From NCBI GenBank assembly GCA_030601645.1, contig JAUWBQ010000128.1:1-5469 (forward strand): a stretch of DNA of 5,469 bases, in the 5' to 3' direction. Below are positions 1 through 3,715 of this stretch, one piece after another. Numbering within the stretch: the stretch's first letter is position 1; every line of letters starts with the position of its first letter. A program made the position numbers and the translations under genes. The notes under the pieces were generated by a model. That model made no database searches. It worked only from the letters and a program-made list of their open reading frames with translations, and had not been told where the DNA came from. This stretch comes from Candidatus Bathyarchaeota archaeon. GTDB taxonomy: Archaea; Thermoproteota; Bathyarchaeia; TCS64.

Positions 1-588
1 TCCACCCCGGTGCTCTATGGCCTGGGGAACGTGACGGAGCTCATCGACGCCGACTCGACGGGGGTGAACGGCCTGCTGACCGCCTTGGCCTCCGAGGTTG
101 AGGCGAACCTACTGTTCATCCCGGAGTACAGCGCCAAAGCCCGGGGAAGTGTCAGGGAGACTGCCCAGGCGGCCAAGATGATGTTTCTCGCGGGGCGGAG
201 GGAGAGGCCCCCTAAGGACCTGGGGGTCGACCTCCTAGTGCTCAAGGAGAAGCGCTGGACCGAAGCGCCCTACGACAGCTCGGCCGAGGAAGGGGTGAAG
301 GTCCTTGAAGCGAAGGGGGAGGACCACCTAGAGCTAGACCGGTTTGGCTGGTTCAAGATCCAGATCGACCGGGAGAGGGAGCTCATCATCGCCACGTATT
401 TCAAGGATTCCAATGGCCCCCACCTGATCGTCAAGGGCGTGGACGCCCGAGAGATCTATCAGACCATCATCCGCGAGAGTCTCATCGGGAAGTACGACCA
501 CGCGGCATATCTCGGGAAGGAGCTGGCGAAGGCCGAGCTGGCCCTCCGCCTCGGGAGATCCTACAGGCAGGACGAGCCCCTGTTCTGA
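1..588 (+). CDS. Dihydropteroate synthase-related protein, C-terminal part (5' end outside window)
   Basis: The frame is open from base 1 and ends at TGA 586-588. The GTG at base 10 is internal, because family-like sequence (STPVLYGLGNVTELIDAD) already runs through it. The first ~85 residues look like the end of a pterin-binding, DHPS-like TIM barrel: GLGNVTELIDADSTGVN, then an S-K-x-x-GSVRE segment, then PPKDLGVDLLVLKEKR. From about residue 100 a second domain starts at LDRFGWFKIQIDRE and ends in DHAAYLGKELAKAELAL, then SYRQDEPLF. It resembles the small DUF4346 domain (slr0651-like). This DHPS-like plus DUF4346 order matches the archaeal family TIGR00284 (M. jannaschii MJ0107 type, about 500 residues), so more than half the protein lies upstream. 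The family is linked to pterin or C1-carrier metabolism, but its exact reaction is not settled as far as I know. No membrane segments are seen. The family call is firm; the function is only approximate. Confidence 0.85.
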   Translation, partial: STPVLYGLGNVTELIDADSTGVNGLLTALASEVEANLLFIPEYSAKARGSVRETAQAAKMMFLAGRRERPPKDLGVDLLVLKEKRWTEAPYDSSAEEGVKVLEAKGEDHLELDRFGWFKIQIDRERELIIATYFKDSNGPHLIVKGVDAREIYQTIIRESLIGKYDHAAYLGKELAKAELALRLGRSYRQDEPLF

Positions 589-640
589 ACACGCATTCTT
601 AGGGGAGTCCGATCGACCGACGCTTCCGTCTCGTAATGCG

Positions 641-697
641 CAGTAATACCCGTCTCCGATCGAACCCCGGTCCTTCCGGGGCTCGGGAAAATTACTG
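641..697 (+). other. Nested hairpin, possible structured RNA element
   Basis: Three stems nest perfectly. CAGTAAT (641-647) pairs with ATTACTG (691-697), CCCG (649-652) with CGGG (684-687), and CCCCGG (665-670) with CCGGGG (676-681) around the loop TCCTT. A 12-nt bulge (653-664) sits on the 5' side. A weaker outer stem of 7 pairs including three G-U (599-605 with 699-705) could enclose it. It begins 53 bases after the upstream stop codon. No U-run follows on the plus strand, so it is not a classical terminator. It could be a 3'-UTR stabilising structure or a small RNA. The pairing is read directly; the function is unknown. Confidence 0.4.
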
Positions 698-724
698 GTT
701 CCTAGAAAAAGAGGGATGGAAGTC

Positions 725-743
725 GTTCTCACCTTGTGAGAGT
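725..743. repeat. Short perfect inverted repeat (hairpin or operator)
   Basis: TCTCAC (727-732) and GTGAGA (736-741) are perfect complements around the triloop CTT. Two further G-U pairs (726/742 and 725/743) would extend the stem if transcribed. As DNA it is a 6+3+6 dyad that could bind a dimeric regulator. It lies about 270 bases before the aminotransferase, far from either TATA candidate, so a role for that gene is not obvious. Confidence 0.35.
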
Positions 744-892
744 AACACAAACTCAGCAAGATTCCGCTCTACTTCGGCATAATATTTCAGGGTTTACATG
801 GATTTGTCAAATCAGGCTTCCGAAACGGGCGGAGTTAATCAAGGAGTTTATCGCCCCATGCAATTTCCGCCGATGTTCGAGGAAGGACGAGG

Positions 893-906
893 GAAAAACA
901 TATAGG
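893..906 (+). promoter_or_regulatory. Candidate archaeal promoter (BRE + TATA), distal, for the aminotransferase
   Basis: GAAAAA at 893-898 is a good purine-rich BRE and is followed by the TATA-like CATATAGG (899-906). Using the usual archaeal spacing of about 25-27 bases from the TATA centre, transcription would start near 926-930. That would give an aminotransferase leader of about 85-90 nt. Of the two boxes upstream of the gene, this one has the better BRE. Confidence 0.4.
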
Positions 907-927
907 TTTATCTGGGGGCCTTCACAG

Positions 928-937
928 GAAACGTTTC
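928..937. promoter_or_regulatory. 10-bp palindrome GAAACGTTTC at the predicted start site
   Basis: GAAACGTTTC is a perfect 10-bp palindrome, directly followed by the 6-bp palindrome TACGTA (938-943). It falls on the transcription start predicted from the TATA box at 899, a usual position for a repressor operator in archaea. A regulator identity cannot be given from sequence alone, and short AT/GC-balanced palindromes also occur by chance. Confidence 0.25.
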
Positions 938-960
938 TACGTAGCGGTGTTTCGTCGTTC

Positions 961-1005
961 AGCTGATACTTACAGATTCATATAGGGGCTCGTGGAAGAT
1001 CAGCT
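961..1005 (+). promoter_or_regulatory. Inverted repeat ending beside the aminotransferase RBS
   Basis: AGCTGAT (961-967) and ATCAGCT (999-1005) are perfect 7-bp complements separated by 31 bases. The right arm stops one base before the GAGG of the ribosome binding site. If transcription starts at the distal promoter, this hairpin lies in the 5' leader and could limit ribosome access. As DNA the two arms flank the proximal TATA-like box and could be paired operator half-sites. Both readings are inference. Confidence 0.3.
979..986 (+). promoter_or_regulatory. Candidate proximal TATA box for the aminotransferase
   Basis: CATATAGG repeats the motif seen at 899-906. It lies about 29 bases before the start codon, so a transcript from it would start around 1006-1010 and be nearly leaderless, leaving out part or all of the GAGG. 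The sequence before it (CAGATT) is a weak BRE. It is either an alternative to the distal box or a chance match. Confidence 0.3.
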
Positions 1006-1006
1006 T

Positions 1007-1011
1007 GAGGT
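1007..1011 (+). promoter_or_regulatory. Ribosome binding site of the aminotransferase
   Basis: GAGGT matches the core of the archaeal Shine-Dalgarno sequence and ends 3 bases before ATG 1015 (4 bases if only GAGG is counted). The spacing is somewhat short but supports the choice of the ATG at 1015. Confidence 0.5.
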
Positions 1012-1014
1012 TTT

Positions 1015-1953
1015 ATGTCTGAAGCATTCCATGGAGCAGAGTACTGCTGGATGAACGGAGAGGTCGTCGAGACCGGGAAAGCCTTGGTCTCCGCGATGGA
1101 GCCCATCTACCTTGGTATCTTCGAGGGGATCAAGGCCTACGTCGGACGGGACGTCCTGGGCGAGGGGAAACTGAATATTTTCGGTTGGAAGCCCCACATC
1201 GACCGCCTGTGGAGGAGCGCCGCGGTCAACGGTCTCGTGATCCCCTACACCAAGGAGGAGATGCTGGAGGCCACCCGGCGGGCAATAAAGGCCAACGGCT
1301 TCAAGACCAACGTTTACATCCAGCCCCGAATCTGGCCCAAGGCCGGCACTGGGCGATACATGGCCAGTGAGTTCCATGTCGTCGTCCCAACCTGGAAGTT
1401 CGACACGCTCCTTGGCAAGGACAACCCGAGATTCAGCGAGGAACGCCGCTACATGATAAGCAGCTGGAGGCGGATCTCCTCGGACGCCCTTCCCCCCCAG
1501 GTCAAGTCGTGGGCCAACTACGCCAACTCGGGGCTGGCGACCCGGGAGGCCGCGAGGCTGGGATACGACGGGGCGATATTCCTCGACAGGAGGGGGTTCG
1601 TCTCCGAGGGGACAGGCGCTTGTCTGATGACCGTGCGGGACGGTAGAGTGGTAACGCCTCCTGTCACGGCGTCCATCCTGGAGTCGGTCACCAGGGGCCG
1701 CCTGATAGAGTTCATGGCTGAGGACTTGGGGATCCCCGTCGAGGTCAGGGACTTCACCAGGGTCGAGCTCTACGCCGCGGACGAGGTCTTCCTCTGCGGG
1801 ACCGGGGCCGAGGTCACGCCCATCACGAGCATCGACGATCTGAAGATCGGGGAAGAGTATCCGGGGCCCGTCACCGCCAAGATCGCAGGGCACTACTCGG
1901 AGGTCCTCGCAGGCAACGTCGGTGAAAGACGGGACTGGCTCACACCGGTCTGA
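1015..1953 (+). CDS. ilvE: Class IV aminotransferase, branched-chain amino-acid type
   Basis: PLP enzyme of 312 residues, the usual length for IlvE, expected to transfer the amino group between branched-chain amino acids and 2-oxoglutarate in the cytosol. Fold-type IV landmarks are present in order: WMNGE (12-16), GIFEGIKAY (34-42), the phosphate-contacting Arg in HIDRLWRSA (R64), the Schiff-base lysine K164 in QVKSWANY, the pyridine-nitrogen Glu E198 in VSEGTG, TPP (214-216), a SVTR segment (224-227), and GTGAEVTPI (262-270) with a phosphate-binding Thr. ATG 1015 has a GAGG just upstream and gives the normal N-terminus. It departs from E. coli IlvE by lacking the HALHYG motif before FEGI and by having ACL where EGxGEN-type enzymes have ENL. 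This looks like an archaeal subclade, and the substrate could be another aliphatic or D-amino acid. It appears to be a single-gene unit convergent with the acd operon. The family is certain; the substrate is less so. Confidence 0.88.
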   Translation: MSEAFHGAEYCWMNGEVVETGKALVSAMEPIYLGIFEGIKAYVGRDVLGEGKLNIFGWKPHIDRLWRSAAVNGLVIPYTKEEMLEATRRAIKANGFKTNVYIQPRIWPKAGTGRYMASEFHVVVPTWKFDTLLGKDNPRFSEERRYMISSWRRISSDALPPQVKSWANYANSGLATREAARLGYDGAIFLDRRGFVSEGTGACLMTVRDGRVVTPPVTASILESVTRGRLIEFMAEDLGIPVEVRDFTRVELYAADEVFLCGTGAEVTPITSIDDLKIGEEYPGPVTAKIAGHYSEVLAGNVGERRDWLTPV

Positions 1954-1975
1954 CCCTTTTCTCCCTTGAACATTT
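1954..1975 (+). terminator. Pyrimidine-rich probable terminator after the aminotransferase
   Basis: Directly after the TGA comes CCCTTTTCTCCCTT, then a second TTTT at 1972-1975. Archaeal RNA polymerase commonly ends transcription in such T-rich tracts without a hairpin. The tracts are short and broken by C, so efficiency is uncertain. Confidence 0.4.
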
Positions 1976-2010
1976 TCACCTCACTCCCCCCTCAAAAAAG
2001 GTGGGTTTTG

Positions 2011-2018
2011 TTTAAATT
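2011..2018 (+). promoter_or_regulatory. Candidate TATA box ahead of the gene remnant
   Basis: TTTAAATT is a good archaeal TATA-box match, though the preceding GGTTTTG is a poor BRE. The predicted start near 2040 is about 10 bases before ATG 2051, as in short-leader archaeal transcripts. Its placement supports the idea that 2051 was once a genuine start codon. Confidence 0.4.
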
Positions 2019-2050
2019 CCGCGTTAAGCATCGCGGGTTGGGGCACGAAT

Positions 2051-2226
2051 ATGGGTGAGACCCTGCTCGAATGGGTGAGGAAGAACCGTCCCGCCGACCT
2101 GTCCGTTGGAGAGTCCCCTAGGTTGAAAATAAGACGCCCCGCGAAAACCAATGTGAAGAATAAACGACCTTATTCGAGGAGCAACCCCTCGGCAAGTTCG
2201 AACCCGATCTGAAGCGACGGTTGTAA
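2051..2226 (+). pseudogene. Eroded remnant of an unknown gene (N- and C-terminal pieces), or a 53-residue small protein
   Basis: From ATG 2051 the reading MGETLLEWVRKNRPADL, then SVGESPRLKIRR, has the GC-rich third positions of neighbouring genes. After about 29 codons the frame turns AT-rich and low in character, and stops at TGA 2210-2212. In another frame, 2170-2226 reads LFEEQPLGKFEPDLKRRL and stop (TAA 2224-2226), again with GC-rich third positions and a natural-looking C-terminus. An N-terminal and a C-terminal piece in different frames only some 35 bases apart suggest a large internal deletion plus frameshift in a former gene that kept its promoter (2011). I do not recognise the family. 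The alternative is a real 53-residue protein (2051-2212), but the change in composition argues against it. Confidence 0.35.
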
Positions 2227-2605
2227 AGACCGAAGATTAAGCGGAGTGCACGCATGTGTAGTTCCGGATGATGCGGGTGGTTGCTGCGTCCGTAAATGAT
2301 GAAGCGATACCTTCAAAAAATCGTTCTTGGAAACTCGTGATCGATATTATATTCAAATTACTGAGCTTGCGGATTCTATTTATCGCCTGGGCAGATCCTT
2401 CAGGGGCAGGTGAGAGTCGTGAATAAGGGAACATATAGTGCGTTTGCGGCCACGTTCGGGTTGAAAATGTACTATTTCATCGTGACAGATGCTAAGAATA
2501 ACCGATGAGTTTTTCAGATTGGCGCATCACGTGCGCGCACGGCGTTAAACCACCATCAGCGGAATCTGCATACGCAGCGGATACCATGTTGCCCCATTAT
2601 CAACC
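2227..2605. other. AT-richer convergent intergenic region without a recognisable gene
   Basis: Composition is visibly lower in GC than the flanking genes, and stop codons are frequent in all frames. The minus frame 2237-2434 has no motifs and no ribosome binding site. The region holds a third CATATAG box (2432-2438, plus strand) with only a 13-codon frame (2467-2508) after it, and a 12-bp GC palindrome (2530-2541). It lies downstream of both converging transcription units and looks like decayed or non-coding DNA. Confidence 0.5.
2530..2541. repeat. 12-bp perfect palindrome CGTGCGCGCACG
   Basis: The 12 bases are self-complementary. An overlapping alternative stem, GCGCA (2522-2526) with TGCGC (2532-2536), is also possible. 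It stands out as GC-only-rich DNA in AT-richer surroundings, about 65 bases past the stop of the minus-strand operon. No T-run follows on either strand, so it is not a clear terminator; a protein-binding site is possible. Confidence 0.3.
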
Positions 2606-3700
2606 TTATTTTCTCTTGTTCTGCTTCCAGTCGACGTACTCGTTTATGATCCTCTTCCAGTCCACGTACTCCCCGATGATCTGGCGGGTGAGCTGGATCT
2701 TCTTCGTCGATGTCGGGGAGGGCACGATCCTGCCTTCCAGGAGGTCGAGCTTCGTCACCGTCGTGTACGTGTCGTAGGGCACCAGGAGGATGGGGATGTT
2801 CTTTGCCTCCGCGGCGGAGAGCACCTGGACCGAGGGGTATATGTTCCCCGTCAGGACGATGGCGCTCGGCTTGGTCTCCAGGGCGGTGAGGATGAGGTCT
2901 GTCCGGTCTCCGCCGGTGATCAGGGCGCCTCCGACGCTCCTCCTGAACCAGCTCATCGCCGACTCGGGGGACATGGCCCCGACAAGGTAGCCTTCGATCA
3001 GGGTGTCCAGGTCGTCCTTCCCGGCCAGGACCTCGGCGCCCAAGATGTCCACCAGGTCGACCACGGTCGGGTTGGTCAGCTCCCTGTGGTCTGGCACAAC
3101 GCCGAGGACCTCCAAGCCGCACCTCTCCAGGACGGAGGACACGATCCCCTTCATCCTCTCCAGCTGCTCGTAGGGGACGAAGTTGAGGACTACGCCGAGC
3201 AGCTCCGCCCCCTTCCAGTTCACGTAGTCCCTGTAGAGGATCGCCCTCTCCGCGATGTCGTCGTCGCTCCCCTTCACCGAGAGCAGGACCTTCGCTTCGA
3301 ACTCCTTGGCCAGCTCGGGGACGTCGAGGCCGCAGCATGTGAGATACTCGGGTCGGGTCGCTGACTCTATGAGGAGGATGTCCTTGTCCTCCTTCACCTT
3401 CTCGTAGGCTTTCAGGATCTTCTCCTTCGCCTCGGGGCACTCCTTGAAGATCTGGTCCAGGTAGCGTTTCCCCAGGACCACGGGGCAGACCTCGTCCAGG
3501 GCCTCCGAGAGGTCCATGACCTCCTTCATCAGGATCACGTCGAGGTCCCGGAGCTTCCCGTCCACCATTTTCTGCCCCTGTCCCACGGGCTTGAAGTAGC
3601 CGACCCTGAAGCCCATCTCCTGGAACTTGCCGAAGAGGCCTAGGCAGAGGGCCGTCTTCCCGCTGTAACCCATTCCCGAAACGTAGATCGAGTAGACCAT
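2606..3700 (-). CDS. Phosphotransacetylase-type P-loop (BioD-like) + DRTGG domain protein, no transferase domain
   Basis: This 364-residue protein matches the N-terminal two domains of long phosphotransacetylases. Residues 1 to ~210 form a BioD/CobB-like (AAA_26) P-loop domain: Walker A GMGYSGKT (9-16), FKPVG (36-40), a hydrophobic strand ending in IES (111-113), and LGVVLNFVP (168-176). Residues ~215-330 form a DRTGG domain with GGALITGGDRTDLI (257-270). The catalytic PTA_PTB acetyl-transferase domain that follows in long Pta enzymes is absent, and the protein ends normally at TAA. It should therefore not make acetyl phosphate itself. The gene follows the acyl/acetyl-CoA synthetase gene by 13 bases, so a regulatory or accessory role in acetyl-CoA/acetate metabolism is likely but inferred. 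The C-terminus carries a 10-residue tandem duplication (341-360). ATG 3700 is chosen because it starts right at the P-loop strand and has GAGGA upstream. Annotation pipelines would call it a phosphotransacetylase family protein. Confidence 0.85.
   Translation of the reverse strand: MVYSIYVSGMGYSGKTALCLGLFGKFQEMGFRVGYFKPVGQGQKMVDGKLRDLDVILMKEVMDLSEALDEVCPVVLGKRYLDQIFKECPEAKEKILKAYEKVKEDKDILLIESATRPEYLTCCGLDVPELAKEFEAKVLLSVKGSDDDIAERAILYRDYVNWKGAELLGVVLNFVPYEQLERMKGIVSSVLERCGLEVLGVVPDHRELTNPTVVDLVDILGAEVLAGKDDLDTLIEGYLVGAMSPESAMSWFRRSVGGALITGGDRTDLILTALETKPSAIVLTGNIYPSVQVLSAAEAKNIPILLVPYDTYTTVTKLDLLEGRIVPSPTSTKKIQLTRQIIGEYVDWKRIINEYVDWKQNKRK
2621..2680 (-). repeat. 30-bp tandem duplication inside the 3' end of the P-loop/DRTGG gene
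   Basis: The two adjacent 30-base units 2621-2650 and 2651-2680 agree at 23 of 30 positions. They encode IIGEYVDWKR (residues 341-350) and IINEYVDWKQ (351-360) in frame, followed only by NKRK. An exact multiple of three with no gap points to an in-frame tandem duplication that has since diverged. Confidence 0.8.
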
Positions 3701-3710
3701 CGTTATACCA

Positions 3711-3715
3711 TCCTC
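3711..3715 (-). promoter_or_regulatory. Ribosome binding site of the P-loop/DRTGG gene, overlapping the upstream stop
   Basis: On the minus strand GAGGA overlaps the TGA stop of the synthetase gene (3714-3716) and lies 10 bases before ATG 3700. This arrangement suggests translational coupling of the two genes in one mRNA. No promoter fits in the 13-base gap. Confidence 0.5.

Larger units (their letters stand above)
589..1014. other. Non-coding region between the pterin gene and the aminotransferase
   Basis: No credible gene is present. The only long plus frame here (736-966, GTG start) has an amino-acid mix without recognisable motifs and no ribosome binding site. The first half (598-742) carries inverted repeats able to fold as RNA. 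The second half is more AT-rich and carries two CATATAGG boxes, a palindrome and an inverted repeat, listed separately. Between about 745 and 890 I see nothing specific. No tRNA cloverleaf was found: TTCGA-type T-loops with pairing arms are absent. Confidence 0.6.

Noticed and set aside
599..705. tRNA-like 7-bp outer stem around the nested hairpin
   Set aside because: It resembles an acceptor stem in length, but no T-arm with TTCGA, no D-arm and no anticodon arm in the right positions; three of the seven pairs are G-U.
736..966. 76-residue plus-strand open frame with GTG start before the aminotransferase
   Set aside because: No ribosome binding site, no motifs, an amino-acid mix typical of random AT-richer DNA, and it overlaps the candidate promoter elements.
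1000..1893. Long minus-strand open frame opposite the aminotransferase
   Set aside because: A shadow of a high-GC gene: proline/glycine/arginine/aspartate-rich translation, while the plus strand has all class IV aminotransferase motifs.
1991..2003. AAAAAA at 1995-2000 as a minus-strand U-run terminator for the acd operon
   Set aside because: It lies about 600 bases beyond the operon's last stop codon, with only a 4-bp possible stem nearby, so a link is too weak to annotate.
2191..2210. tRNA-like T-loop (AGTTCGAACCC)
   Set aside because: The bases on either side of the TTCGAAC do not pair beyond one G-C, and no anticodon or acceptor stem can be built around it.
2296..2364. Possible C/D box RNA (ATGATGA at 2296-2302, CTGA at 2361-2364)
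   Set aside because: No proper D'/C' pair between the boxes and no closing stem directly next to them; short motifs like these are expected by chance.
2237..2434. 65-residue minus-strand open frame in the convergent gap
   Set aside because: No ribosome binding site or recognisable motif, and composition unlike the neighbouring genes.
2556..3440. Minus-strand open frame overlapping the P-loop/DRTGG gene in another frame
   Set aside because: Arg/Gly/Pro-rich low-complexity translation; the other frame carries the Walker A and DRTGG motifs.
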